Below, one piece after another: positions 7,770-15,891 of a stretch of DNA of 41,846 bases. The position numbers and the translations under genes were made by a program. The DNA is from an uncultured Collinsella sp. (lineage in GTDB: Bacteria > Actinomycetota > Coriobacteriia > Coriobacteriales > Coriobacteriaceae), in contig CATZRJ010000011.1 of the NCBI GenBank assembly GCA_958423535.1, positions 1 to 41,846 on the forward strand, written 5' to 3'. Within the stretch, counting starts at the first letter, position 1. Each line of letters begins with the position of its first letter. The notes under the pieces are model-generated. The model was not told where the DNA came from. It did not search any database and saw only the letters and a program-made list of their open reading frames with translations.

Positions 7770-8498
7770 TTACTCCTCCGATGCGGCGTCCGCAATGCCG
7801 GTATCTTCGACATCGCCACCGGCGGAAGGCTCGGCCAGACGATAACCCACGCCGCGCACCGTCTCGATAGCGCTGGCACGCTCGCCGAGCTTTTGGCGAA
7901 GCGTCTGCACGTGAACGTCGACGGTACGCGAGCCACCATCGAAGTCCCAACCCCACACGCTCTGCAGCAGCGACTCGCGAGTAAAGACCACGCCGGGCTT
8001 GCGCATAAGATATTCGAGCAAATCGAACTCGCGCAAGGTGAGTTTGAGCGGCTCGCCGGCAACGGTCACCTCGCGATGGCTGGGCGAAAGCACGATATCG
8101 CCCACGCTGAGCACATCGCTCGCCTGTTTGACCATACCGCCGCGGCGCAGCAGCGCACGGCAACGGCTGGCAAGCTCCATGAGCGAAAACGGCTTGGTCA
8201 GATAATCGTCGGCACCGCCATCGAGCGCCATCACCTTATCGAGCTCGGTGTCCTTGGCAGTGAGCATCATGATGGGCACCGTCGCCGTCAGGCGGTCGGC
8301 GCGCAGGCGACGCATAATTGCCAAACCATCGGTATCGGGCAGCATGATGTCGAGCAGAACAGCATCGGGCACCCGTCGAGCCACGGCGGCCTTAAACTCG
8401 CCATCGCACGAAAAGCCCTCGGCCTCGATTCCCTGCTTGCGCAGCGCATAGACCGTCAAATCCCTGATGTTGTCATCGTCCTCGACGTAATAGATCAT
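7770..8498 (-). CDS. PhoB/OmpR-family response regulator
   Basis: DNA-binding response regulator of 242 residues, partner of the kinase encoded immediately downstream. The receiver begins MIYYVEDDDN (acidic pocket), with phospho-acceptor Asp50 in DAVLLDIMLP, a Thr in MLTAKD and the Lys in DDYLTKPFS. The C-terminal winged helix (about residues 145-235) has LTLREFDLLEYL and DVHVQTLRQKLG. The start at 8496-8498 is chosen because AAAGGGG lies six bases upstream; an in-frame start eight codons earlier lacks this. A 14-bp perfect palindrome lies about 40 bp before the start. Confidence 0.95.
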   Translation of the reverse strand: MIYYVEDDDNIRDLTVYALRKQGIEAEGFSCDGEFKAAVARRVPDAVLLDIMLPDTDGLAIMRRLRADRLTATVPIMMLTAKDTELDKVMALDGGADDYLTKPFSLMELASRCRALLRRGGMVKQASDVLSVGDIVLSPSHREVTVAGEPLKLTLREFDLLEYLMRKPGVVFTRESLLQSVWGWDFDGGSRTVDVHVQTLRQKLGERASAIETVRGVGYRLAEPSAGGDVEDTGIADAASEE

Positions 8499-8538
8499 GT
8501 TGAACCCCTTTGCGGCCGGCATGACCGCATCTTAACCC

Positions 8539-8552
8539 TAAAGGTACCTTTA
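8539..8552. promoter_or_regulatory. Perfect 14-bp palindrome TAAAGGTACCTTTA
   Basis: This perfect dyad lies in the short gap between pstB (stop at 8563) and the response regulator (start at 8498). It could be an operator for the regulator-kinase pair. It does not match the PhoB or PhoP direct-repeat boxes I know. Confidence 0.35.
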
Positions 8553-8562
8553 CTAGATGGTA

Positions 8563-9438
8563 TCAGCCAAAACGTCCCGTCAAATAATCCGCCGTGCGCG
8601 GGTCGGTGGGTTTTTTGAAGAGCTGAGCGGTGGGCGCGTGCTCTACCAACTCACCCAGCAAGAAAAACGCGACCGAGTCGGAGATACGCGCCGCCTGCTG
8701 CATATTGTGCGTAACGACCACGAGCGTGCAGGTCTCCTTGAGCTCGCAGGCCAGCTGCTCAACCACCAGCGTCGACACGGGATCGAGAGCGCTCGTGGGC
8801 TCGTCCATCAGAAGAATATCGGGTTGCACGGCAAGCGCGCGGGCGATGCACAGGCGCTGCTGCTGCCCGCCCGAAAGGCCCAGCCCCGACTCCTTGAGTT
8901 TGTCCTTGACCTCGTCCCATAGCGCAGCGCGACGAAGAGAGTCCTCGACCAGCTCATCCAGCACGGCGCGGTCGCGCACACCCATGCCGCGCGGGCCATA
9001 CGCGACGTTGTCGTAGATGCTCATGGGAAACGGGTTAGGGCGCTGGAACACCATGCCCACACGCTGACGCAGGCGGCAGACGTCGTAGTCGCCCAGGATG
9101 TCCTGGCCGTCGAGCGCAATCTTGCCCTCGATGCGGCAGTCCTTGATGCCGTCGTTCATGCGGTTAAAGCAACGCAGCAGCGTTGACTTGCCGCAGCCCG
9201 AAGGACCGATAAACGAGGTAATCTGCTTGTCGCGGATCTTGATGGACACGTCCTTGAGCGCGTGATGGTCGCCATAGAACAGGTCGAGGCCCTCGACGTC
9301 GATGCGTGTCGGCGAGGCGGCAAGATCCTGCGCCGTGGGGCGAGTCGCATCCCCGACTTCGCGCTCGTGCGCAGCCTCGGCTTGCGCCTCCATTAGCTCC
9401 TCGAGCTCCGTGGGCTCCATAGCCGCAGCAGTCGTCAT
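8563..9438 (-). CDS. pstB: Phosphate ABC transporter ATP-binding protein PstB
   Basis: ATPase subunit of the high-affinity phosphate importer, 291 residues. Seen: FIGPSGCGKSTLLRCFNRMN (Walker A with the PstB-typical RCFNRMND continuation), the Q-loop region VGMVFQRPNPFPMSIYDNVA, the signature LSGGQQQRLCIARAL, and Walker B ILLMDEPTSALDP. The first 45 or so residues (Glu/Ala-rich) are an N-terminal extension beyond the usual 250-260-residue protein. The start at 9436-9438 is supported by GGAGG seven bases upstream; an in-frame start 22 codons earlier is not. The genes for PstS, PstC, PstA and PhoU are absent here: pstB lies between two histidine kinase/regulator pairs. Confidence 0.96.
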   Translation of the reverse strand: MTTAAAMEPTELEELMEAQAEAAHEREVGDATRPTAQDLAASPTRIDVEGLDLFYGDHHALKDVSIKIRDKQITSFIGPSGCGKSTLLRCFNRMNDGIKDCRIEGKIALDGQDILGDYDVCRLRQRVGMVFQRPNPFPMSIYDNVAYGPRGMGVRDRAVLDELVEDSLRRAALWDEVKDKLKESGLGLSGGQQQRLCIARALAVQPDILLMDEPTSALDPVSTLVVEQLACELKETCTLVVVTHNMQQAARISDSVAFFLLGELVEHAPTAQLFKKPTDPRTADYLTGRFG

Positions 9439-9541
9439 ACCGTATACCTCCACATCGATATCAATCCAGCAGTATCGATAGTAGAAATCGCGACTCATAC
9501 GCACGTGAGCGCATTGTCAGGTGTTTGTAAAGGCGCCTACG

Positions 9542-10780
9542 CTACGCGGCGGGCAGCTCGATGGTAAAGACGGTATGCTCGGGCGTCGATTCGCACGCGA
9601 TGGTGCCGCCATGCGCCCCAACAATCTCCTTGGCGATGGCAAGCCCCAGCCCAGCACCGCCGCGATTGGTCGCACGCGCTGCATCCAGGCGATAGAACTT
9701 CTCAAAGATCACCTTGAGCTTTGGCTCAGGGATCGGATCGCCCTGGTTCACAAATCGTACGCGTACGCCACCGTCACCCAAACGCCTGGCCTCGATCGTG
9801 ATAGTCGAGTCTTCATAGCTATAGGCAACGGCGTTTTTCATGATGTTATTGAATACGCGAGCCATCTTGTCGCCGTCCACGAGCACCGTCAGGTCCTCGC
9901 AGATATCAACCTGGGCTTCCTTGTGCTGCTCGTTGAGAATGGGATAGAACTCATCGGCCACCTGCGCCAGCAATAGCCCCAAATCGACGTAGGCGCGGGT
10001 AAGCACGATATCATGGAAATCGAAACGCGTGATGTCAAAGAACTCCTCGATGAGAGCGTCGAGCCGGTGGGCCTTGTCGAGTGCCACGCCCGTAAAGCGT
10101 GCGCGCTGCTCAAGCGGCAAATCGGGAGCCTCCTGCAGGAGCGAAAGATAACCCACCACGCTGGCAAGCGGCGTGCGCAGGTCGTGCGCCAGGTACGTAA
10201 CCAGGTCATCTTTGCGATGCGATTCGTCACGCAGGGCCTGTTGAACCTTACGCTCGCAATCGCGTGCCCGATTGAGCGCGCCCTCGACCTCGAGAAAATC
10301 GCCGTCGATGGTATCCCACGTGTCGGGGTTGTCGATCAGACGGTCCCGAATACGAGCGGCGATTACGCGGTCGGCATGCTGCTCGCCCTGCTCATAACCC
10401 TGGTAATACAGGGCGCGTCCGCAAAAGAACAGAACGCACACGGCAAGCGCCAGCACAAAGCCGAGCATGTTGAACACAAAGGCGGCATCAAAGAACACGG
10501 GCTCGCCAATATCGCCAAGCGCCATGGCCCCGATTGCCAGCATAATTGTCCACGCGGCACCGCCAATTACCACGCAGCGGCGAACGATTTCAAATCGATC
10601 GATCAGCAAGAAGCCAATGAGCAGAACTGCCAGGATGCCAACGATATTGTCAATGCCAATGAGTAGCAGACTCAGCAAAAAGAGCAGCACCGTCGCAAGT
10701 GCGCGGTTGTCGACGACCGCCCTTGTGTATTCAAAGAGTCGATCGGGCACCTCGAATACCCGCCTATCGTCTTTTGTCAT
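9542..10780 (-). CDS. VanS-like membrane sensor histidine kinase
   Basis: Sensor kinase of 412 residues with about four hydrophobic segments in the first 125 residues and little extracytoplasmic sequence, so it probably senses within or at the membrane. The HisKA motif is VTYLAHDLRTPLASVVGYLS (phospho-acceptor His199), a form typical of VanS-type kinases. The catalytic domain has NIMKNAVAYS (N-box), FYRLDAARATNRGG and GAGLGLAIAKEIV. The start is ATG 10778-10780 with GGGGAAG upstream; a GTG two codons earlier is too close to the ribosome site. It follows its response regulator by 25 bp. The nearby D,D-carboxypeptidase gene fits a cell-wall role, but that is inference. Confidence 0.93.
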   Translation of the reverse strand: MTKDDRRVFEVPDRLFEYTRAVVDNRALATVLLFLLSLLLIGIDNIVGILAVLLIGFLLIDRFEIVRRCVVIGGAAWTIMLAIGAMALGDIGEPVFFDAAFVFNMLGFVLALAVCVLFFCGRALYYQGYEQGEQHADRVIAARIRDRLIDNPDTWDTIDGDFLEVEGALNRARDCERKVQQALRDESHRKDDLVTYLAHDLRTPLASVVGYLSLLQEAPDLPLEQRARFTGVALDKAHRLDALIEEFFDITRFDFHDIVLTRAYVDLGLLLAQVADEFYPILNEQHKEAQVDICEDLTVLVDGDKMARVFNNIMKNAVAYSYEDSTITIEARRLGDGGVRVRFVNQGDPIPEPKLKVIFEKFYRLDAARATNRGGAGLGLAIAKEIVGAHGGTIACESTPEHTVFTIELPAA

Positions 10781-10805
10781 ATCCACTTCCCCACCATCAA
10801 AGGCG

Positions 10806-11501
10806 TTATTCGATTATGTAGCCGACGCCCCAGACGTTTTTGATAAAGCGCGGTTTTTGAGCATCGTCGCCGATCTTTTCGCGCAGATGGCGGATGTGCA
10901 CCATCACCGTATTGTTGGAGCCGGGCATAAAGTCCTCGTTCCACACCGCGCGGAACAGGTCCCCCACGGCCACCACGCTGCCACGATGCTCGACCAGATA
11001 CAGCAAGATGGAATACTCGATGGGCGTGAGGCGCACCCGTGCGCCGTCCACCGTCACACAACGAGCGTCGCGGTTGATCTCGAGGCCGTCGAGCTGGATG
11101 GTCGGCGACTCAACCGCCTGTGCGCGGCTGCCGTAGCTGGTATAACGACGGAGTTGAGCATGAACGCGCGCTATGAGCTCCAGCGGACGGAACGGCTTGA
11201 CCACGTAATCGTCTGCGCCCAGCGAGAGGCCCTCGATCTTATCCTGCTGGGCATCGCGCGCCGTCAGCATAATAACGGGATAGGTATGGCCAGCGCGGAT
11301 GGTGCGCAGCAACTCAAAGCCGTCAATATCGGGCAGCATGACGTCCAGCAGCGCCAGATCGAACTCCTGCTCCAAAATCGCCTTGGCGGCATCTGCTCCG
11401 CTATAGGCAATCTGAACATCAAAGCCCTCTTTTGTAAGGTAGATACCGACCAGGTCGGCGATGGCCTTCTCATCATCAACTACCAAAATGCGCTCGTTCA
11501 T
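10806..11501 (-). CDS. VanR/OmpR-family response regulator
   Basis: DNA-binding response regulator of 231 residues. The receiver starts MNERILVVDDEKAIADLVGI, with phospho-acceptor Asp53 in ALLDVMLPDIDGFELL, MLTARD and the Lys of DDYVVKPFRP. The winged-helix domain (about 130-228) has LTPIEYSILLYL and TVMVHIRHLREKIG. AGAGGAG precedes the ATG. It is divergent from dacA, and the 200-bp interval holds a possible promoter for this operon at 11522-11549. First gene of the regulator-kinase pair, possibly continuing into pstB. Confidence 0.95.
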   Translation of the reverse strand: MNERILVVDDEKAIADLVGIYLTKEGFDVQIAYSGADAAKAILEQEFDLALLDVMLPDIDGFELLRTIRAGHTYPVIMLTARDAQQDKIEGLSLGADDYVVKPFRPLELIARVHAQLRRYTSYGSRAQAVESPTIQLDGLEINRDARCVTVDGARVRLTPIEYSILLYLVEHRGSVVAVGDLFRAVWNEDFMPGSNNTVMVHIRHLREKIGDDAQKPRFIKNVWGVGYIIE

Positions 11502-11521
11502 GCGTGCTCCTCTCGCGCTCC

Positions 11522-11549
11522 ATTATGCCCGAGGCAGTGTGCGCCACAC
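11522..11549 (-). promoter_or_regulatory. CATAAT -10 and a GTGTG-CGC-CACAC dyad before the VanR-like gene
   Basis: CATAAT in minus sense lies at 11522-11527, about 20 bp before the start codon. The dyad GTGTGCGCCACAC lies at 11537-11549, covering the spacer and -35 area, where a bound regulator would block transcription. No good -35 hexamer is visible, which fits an activator-dependent promoter. The placement suggests control, perhaps by the regulator itself. Confidence 0.35.
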
Positions 11550-11655
11550 ACAACAAGCGCGGGCGATTAAGTCGACCTTAAGCACCTATATGTCCGTTCG
11601 GGCGCAGACATGGGCCGCGCACGCCCGCGCACTGATTGTCCGCGCCGGTAAACGA

Positions 11656-11661
11656 TATACT
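11656..11661 (+). promoter_or_regulatory. TATACT -10 candidate for dacA
   Basis: TATACT lies 40 bp upstream of the GTG at 11701 and downstream of the in-frame ATG at 11590. No convincing -35 lies at 17 bp. If used, it forces translation to begin at 11701, which agrees with the signal peptide. Confidence 0.35.
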
Positions 11662-11700
11662 TTGAACTCTAAAGAGACCATCCCGTCGAAAGCGAAATCT

Positions 11701-13041
11701 GTGAAGACCCTTAGTTCTCTTGTAAAGCGCTCCGCGCAACTGACCACCGGCATTGCCTGCGCTCTCGCCCTTGCTGCCGGTGCGCCGTCTATCGCCAATG
11801 CCCAGGTGCTTACGACCGATATCGTTTGCGGCAAGACCGCCGACGCCCGCGGCATCACGGCCGATAATCTGCCCGATATCGATGCGACCAACGCCATCGT
11901 CATGAGTAAGGACGGTTCCATCTATTACGCCCGCAGTGCCGACGAGCAGGTCAAGATCGCCTCAATCACCAAGGTCATGACCGCAATCTTGACCATCGAG
12001 AACTGCAAGATGGACGAGAAGGTCACGGTGAGCAGCGCCGCGGCAACCGTGGGCAATTCGACCGCCGGCCTGCTCGAAGGCGACGAGCTCACAGTGGAAC
12101 AGGCCCTGCGCGGTCTGATGATTCCCTCGGGCAATGACGCCGCCATCGTGCTTGCCGAGCATGTGGGCAAAAAGATCGACCCCAAGACCAAAGATGCTGA
12201 GGCCACGTTTGTCAAGGCCATGAACGAGCGCGCTAAAGAGCTCGGCTGCACGGGAACTCTTTTTGAGAATCCGCACGGTCTGGACTTTGATGAGTGGGCC
12301 GGCGACATGCACTCGACCGCGCACGATGCGGCCCTGATGATGCAGGAAGCAATGAAGAGCGATGAGTTCCGCGAGATCGTGGCGAGCGATGATTCCTGGA
12401 TTGAGGTTACAGGCGCCGACGGCTCCGACCACTCACATTCAATGGATACGCACAACGAGCTGCTGGGGCAGGACGGCAATATCGGCGGCAAGACCGGCAC
12501 TACCGACGATGCCGGCTACTGCTTTACGGCAGCCTACGACCGCGATGGCGACGAGACCTATACCGTCGTTTTGAACTCCAGCACCAACGACCAGCGCTTT
12601 GCCGACACGGCCGCCCTTGCCAACTGGTACTACGGCCACAAGGTGACGGTTGCGATCGCCAACACGCAGGAAAAGACCGCCAACGGCAATCCGCTCATCG
12701 CGCGCATAAGCCAGACCGACTGGACGGACAAGACGATCGACGCCACACTCGCCGATCCCGCAGCTCAGGCGACCATCTTTTCGCTTGCCGGAGAAGTAAC
12801 CGAAAAGGTTGCCTACGATGACCTTTCGGGCACGGTGCATGTGGGCGACAAAGTAGGTAGCCTCACGCTCAAACAAGACGGCATCAAGGTCGTTGTCACG
12901 GATTTGGTTGCCGATGAGGAAGGCTCGGGGCCGAATCCCATTGAATGGCTTCTTGTGAAGCTCGACCGCCTGAGTCGTCGCATCGAAAACCGTCCGCTTG
13001 CGGCAGAAAGCGAAACCGTAGCCAAGGCACCCGAGGTGTAG
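11701..13041 (+). CDS. dacA: D-alanyl-D-alanine carboxypeptidase (S11 family, DacA-like)
   Basis: Penicillin-binding D,D-carboxypeptidase that trims pentapeptide stems of peptidoglycan outside the membrane. Numbered from GTG 11701 (446 residues), it has a signal peptide at about 1-35 (basic start, hydrophobic ALALAAGAP, cleavage near ANA-Q). The active-site motifs are S88-I-T-K91, S143-G-N and K264-T-G, followed by a PBP5-type C-terminal domain and an amphipathic C-terminal stretch suited to membrane association. The frame stays open to 11461, but earlier starts (ATG 11590) lack a ribosome site and would put 37 extra residues before the signal peptide. A weak GAAAGCGAAA precedes the GTG. It is the only large plus-strand gene in the window. 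A terminator follows at 13066-13097. Confidence 0.93.
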   Translation: MKTLSSLVKRSAQLTTGIACALALAAGAPSIANAQVLTTDIVCGKTADARGITADNLPDIDATNAIVMSKDGSIYYARSADEQVKIASITKVMTAILTIENCKMDEKVTVSSAAATVGNSTAGLLEGDELTVEQALRGLMIPSGNDAAIVLAEHVGKKIDPKTKDAEATFVKAMNERAKELGCTGTLFENPHGLDFDEWAGDMHSTAHDAALMMQEAMKSDEFREIVASDDSWIEVTGADGSDHSHSMDTHNELLGQDGNIGGKTGTTDDAGYCFTAAYDRDGDETYTVVLNSSTNDQRFADTAALANWYYGHKVTVAIANTQEKTANGNPLIARISQTDWTDKTIDATLADPAAQATIFSLAGEVTEKVAYDDLSGTVHVGDKVGSLTLKQDGIKVVVTDLVADEEGSGPNPIEWLLVKLDRLSRRIENRPLAAESETVAKAPEV

Positions 13042-13065
13042 GATCGAAGAACAATACGCTCGCTG

Positions 13066-13097
13066 AAAGGAGACGTCCGAAAGGATGCCTCCTTTTT
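13066..13097 (+). terminator. dacA terminator
   Basis: AAAGGAG and CTCCTTT pair around an inner CGTCC/GGATG stem capped by a GAAA tetraloop, followed by TTTTTG. It begins 25 bp after the dacA stop codon. It is preceded by ACGCTCGCT, which also occurs before the variable hairpin of the tRNA-associated cores. Confidence 0.8.
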
Positions 13098-13121
13098 GAG
13101 GGTTCGAATCCCCAGCCGCCA
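13098..13121 (+). repeat. tRNA-Ser-associated T-arm-like relic on the plus strand
   Basis: GGGTTCGAATCCCCAGCCGCCA begins after the dacA terminator and resembles the 3' end of a tRNA. Its T-loop region equals that of the tRNA-Ser gene 50 bp away on the other strand. After TTCGAAT only 12 bases precede the end of GCCA instead of 16, so the acceptor part is short. It is the counterpart of the opposite-strand T-arm copies at the Arg, Leu and Phe genes, but no duplicated tRNA 3' end flanks it. Confidence 0.55.
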
Positions 13122-13130
13122 TTCTTGATA

Positions 13131-13158
13131 ATAAAAAAGGGCCCCAAATGGGACCCTT
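13131..13158 (-). terminator. tRNA-Ser terminator
   Basis: In minus sense AAGGGTCCC-ATTT-GGGGCCCTT is followed by TTTTATTAT. It begins 15 bp after the CCA of tRNA-Ser. Confidence 0.85.
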
Positions 13159-13172
13159 CTACAAATTCATAC

Positions 13173-13263
13173 TGGCGGAGAGCTGGGGATTCGAACCCCA
13201 GATGCCCTTTTGGGGCATACTCGCTTAGCAGGCGAGCACCTTCGGCCTCTCGGTCAGCTCTCC
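13173..13263 (-). tRNA. tRNA-Ser(GCU)
   Basis: This is a 91-base type II tRNA including encoded CCA. Acceptor GGAGAGC pairs with GCTCTCC, the anticodon loop CTGCTAA gives GCT, a long variable arm (GCCCC/GGGGC) follows and the T-arm is CTGGGGTTCGAATCCCCAG. Promoter and terminator are both visible. Confidence 0.97.
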
Positions 13264-13277
13264 GTAACAGCCGTTCT

Positions 13278-13306
13278 ATAGTAACCAAACAGCCGAAGTT
13301 GAGCAA
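13278..13306 (-). promoter_or_regulatory. tRNA-Ser promoter
   Basis: TTGCTC (13301-13306), a 17-bp spacer and TACTAT (13278-13283) in minus sense lie 15 bp before the mature 5' end. Confidence 0.7.
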
Positions 13307-13357
13307 GAGGGAATTTTCTAATTGCCTAGCGGCCTTTCCTCCTTGCAGTTTTCGCCC

Positions 13358-15799
13358 CTACCCCAGCGAGCGATTGAGGGAGCCGAGCTCATCGTTGCCC
13401 ATGGTGCGCCACATTTGGAAGATGCAGACGCGCGCCAGGAAAAAGAAGCCGCTATCGACCAACTGCACGGCAGCATCCGCCAGCTGGTTGGCCACGGCGG
13501 ACACGGGAGGCAATTCAAGCCCAGCCTTGCGGATGGTCTCGACGGCCTCCTCAAACGTCGGAGGCTCATTGACACCCATCTCATTCATAAGGCCCTGCAT
13601 TTCCTCCAGTGCGTTGCTACCCGACTCCTCGCCGCGCGGTACCAGGCGGTAGCATGCCAGCGCGAGCTCGAGCTGGTCGCAGTTCCAATAGGCAAACGCC
13701 AAGCGATAGAACAGATAACCGATTGCGGAACGGTCGCTGGCAATGCGCAGGCCGTGGCGCGCCACCTCGATAATCTCGTCAAAGCGTTCCAGGCGCGCCA
13801 ACACGTTGATGAGCGCAAAGTGCGATTGCATGGACGAGCGAGCCAGATCGTAAAGACGACGCACCTCGGGCAATGCCCGTTCAAAATCCTCCTGATCGGC
13901 GTAATAACTGCAGATCTCGTGCTGAGCAAAGTAGAGCGCGTCGGGAGCGCGCAGGATGCGCACCGAGCGATCTTCCTCCATTACCGGCAGCACCATACGC
14001 ACCAGCTGGTTGTCGCAAAACTGCGTCTGAACCGGACCCGTTGCCAAAAGCTCGGCGACGGCGCACTTTGCCTCCAGCTCCTCAACAAGACGGGAGAAGC
14101 CCTCAAACGCACTTGCATGGTCAACTTTTACCTGCTCGCGCAACTCAACGACGCGCGCCACATACGGGTCATCGTCCTCCTCCATGACCTCTAGCTCATC
14201 AGCCGTATCGGCAAGCAGCAGGTCGCGCAACGCCGGCGGCAGCGAACGGTGGTCGTCACGCGGGCGAGCGTGAACCTCCGCAGGCTCAATCGCATCCGGT
14301 GCGTCCGACTCATATGCCTCAAGCATGCGCTTGCACGGCATATCGTCCATATCCATGCTCTCAAGATCCTTGGCGACAGGCACGCAATTGGCCAGATAGG
14401 CCGCACGCCCAAAGGAATATGTTGCAATGACGCGCTCGCCCCGCTCGCCGTCGGGAGCCGCAATCTGAACATAGCAGCGCGAAATGCAGGCACCTGCGGC
14501 AAAACACGCCGCCGCAAGCGTAAGCGCCACGCGCGCGTCGTGCTCCGCGGCCCAAGCCGCGCGCATGTCCACGTCTAGCTCGCGCCAGACGTCATCCTGA
14601 GCGTCGTATTCACGTTGCGGCATGGCATCCACGACAGAGCGCCCAAACCGAACGAGCATAATCCCCTCGGCAACGTTTGCCCGATAGGTATAGTCGAGCC
14701 GTGTGACCACGTTGAGTGCCTCGACGATATGCGCGAAGCGGGTGCGCACGTCCCACTCACCGCCCGGCTGACAAGTCACCGTCCCCGGTTTGGCCCATGG
14801 GTTATCGCTCGAGGTCGTATCGAGCAGTCGAGGAACATCGTTGGTCGTCTTGGCAATATGCCACGCGTCAAAGAGCGCACAACCCTCAAAGCTCGGCGAG
14901 GACGCCGCGGGGACCAATCCAGCCCCAATGCGCTCAAGGACGCCGGAGAGGCGGTTGAGATGGCACTCGACGGCAAGCAGCATGTCAATCTCGTCCTGGT
15001 CCAGCAGACTACGATCAAAATTGAGATAGAAAAGCTTTGAGCGGTCGATGCGCGCTAGGCTCATTTCGGACTTGGCAGCAATGGTGCGCAGGCGGGGCAA
15101 GTCAATCTCGCTCATCAGGGCGGCGGCATAACGCTCGATACCGCTCGGATTCTCGGCATGGTCAACACGGTAAAGCAGCGTCTCGATAGCATCGGGGAGC
15201 GGCGCCGTGTCAAAGCCCAAAAACACCTCGACCGGCTCGGGCAACTTTACGAGTTTGATCTTGTCGACAACGTTTTGCATGTCTGCATCGAGACCGTCGA
15301 CGCCCGCCGTGTTCGCAATAGTGCTTTCGGAGTTGGCAAATATCACGTAGCGCAAGAACATCGAGGCCATAAACTCGCCGTAAGGAAGGGCGCGAGTCGA
15401 ATTCCATGTCTCGAGGTCGGACTGCTCGCGCATGGGGCCTTCGGGAGAGCCGGCAGTTCGCGCACACGCGCGCATTGCTCCGTTGGCCTCCCTCACCATA
15501 ATCTCGCCAATACTGGAATCGGACTCGTGAAGGACCAGCTCCATGTCGGGGTCCTCGGGCAACGGTGCTTCCCGAACAGGGCGGTCAACCTTATAAACCT
15601 TGCCCGACACGCTCACGTAGCCCAAGAGCGATATGTGGCTTTTGCCGACGAATTCGACGACGTAGCACGACTCTTTAGGATCCTCGCCAAAGACTTTCCA
15701 GACAACACCATACGAGCGCCCCGCAGGCTGCTCGGGCATCGATGGAAAACGCTTTTTGGGGTCGAAAAACCTGAGCTTGTATGTCGGACGCTCTGCCAC
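13358..15799 (-). CDS. Large unknown protein with C-terminal TPR-like repeats
   Basis: Protein of 813 residues, with no signal peptide or membrane segment, so probably cytoplasmic. The first 100 residues (YKLRFFDPKKRF, YGVVWKVFGEDPKE, VVEFVGKSHISLLGYVSVSG) look like a small beta-rich domain. The middle part has no motif I recognise. Residues of about 640-740 carry TPR-type helices (QEDFERALPEVRRLYDLA, FDEIIEVARHGLRIA, DQLELALACYRLVPRG), suggesting protein-protein contacts. The start is GTG at 15797-15799 with AGGGTGA upstream. It is a single-gene unit between tRNA-Ser and the tRNA-Arg cluster. No function is assigned. Confidence 0.8.
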   Translation of the reverse strand: MAERPTYKLRFFDPKKRFPSMPEQPAGRSYGVVWKVFGEDPKESCYVVEFVGKSHISLLGYVSVSGKVYKVDRPVREAPLPEDPDMELVLHESDSSIGEIMVREANGAMRACARTAGSPEGPMREQSDLETWNSTRALPYGEFMASMFLRYVIFANSESTIANTAGVDGLDADMQNVVDKIKLVKLPEPVEVFLGFDTAPLPDAIETLLYRVDHAENPSGIERYAAALMSEIDLPRLRTIAAKSEMSLARIDRSKLFYLNFDRSLLDQDEIDMLLAVECHLNRLSGVLERIGAGLVPAASSPSFEGCALFDAWHIAKTTNDVPRLLDTTSSDNPWAKPGTVTCQPGGEWDVRTRFAHIVEALNVVTRLDYTYRANVAEGIMLVRFGRSVVDAMPQREYDAQDDVWRELDVDMRAAWAAEHDARVALTLAAACFAAGACISRCYVQIAAPDGERGERVIATYSFGRAAYLANCVPVAKDLESMDMDDMPCKRMLEAYESDAPDAIEPAEVHARPRDDHRSLPPALRDLLLADTADELEVMEEDDDPYVARVVELREQVKVDHASAFEGFSRLVEELEAKCAVAELLATGPVQTQFCDNQLVRMVLPVMEEDRSVRILRAPDALYFAQHEICSYYADQEDFERALPEVRRLYDLARSSMQSHFALINVLARLERFDEIIEVARHGLRIASDRSAIGYLFYRLAFAYWNCDQLELALACYRLVPRGEESGSNALEEMQGLMNEMGVNEPPTFEEAVETIRKAGLELPPVSAVANQLADAAVQLVDSGFFFLARVCIFQMWRTMGNDELGSLNRSLG

Positions 15800-15891
15800 G
15801 AAATATCACCCTGATCGGTCGTCTAGAGAAGGAGCGGTCGCGGATGGGCCGCGACACCTACTCGGAATCTTACACGAGTCGATAAGAAATA

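Noticed and set aside
11461..11700. N-terminal extension of dacA to ATG 11461 or 11590
   Set aside because: It would overlap the divergent regulator gene or lack a ribosome site, and it would bury the signal peptide. GTG 11701 fits the secretion signal.
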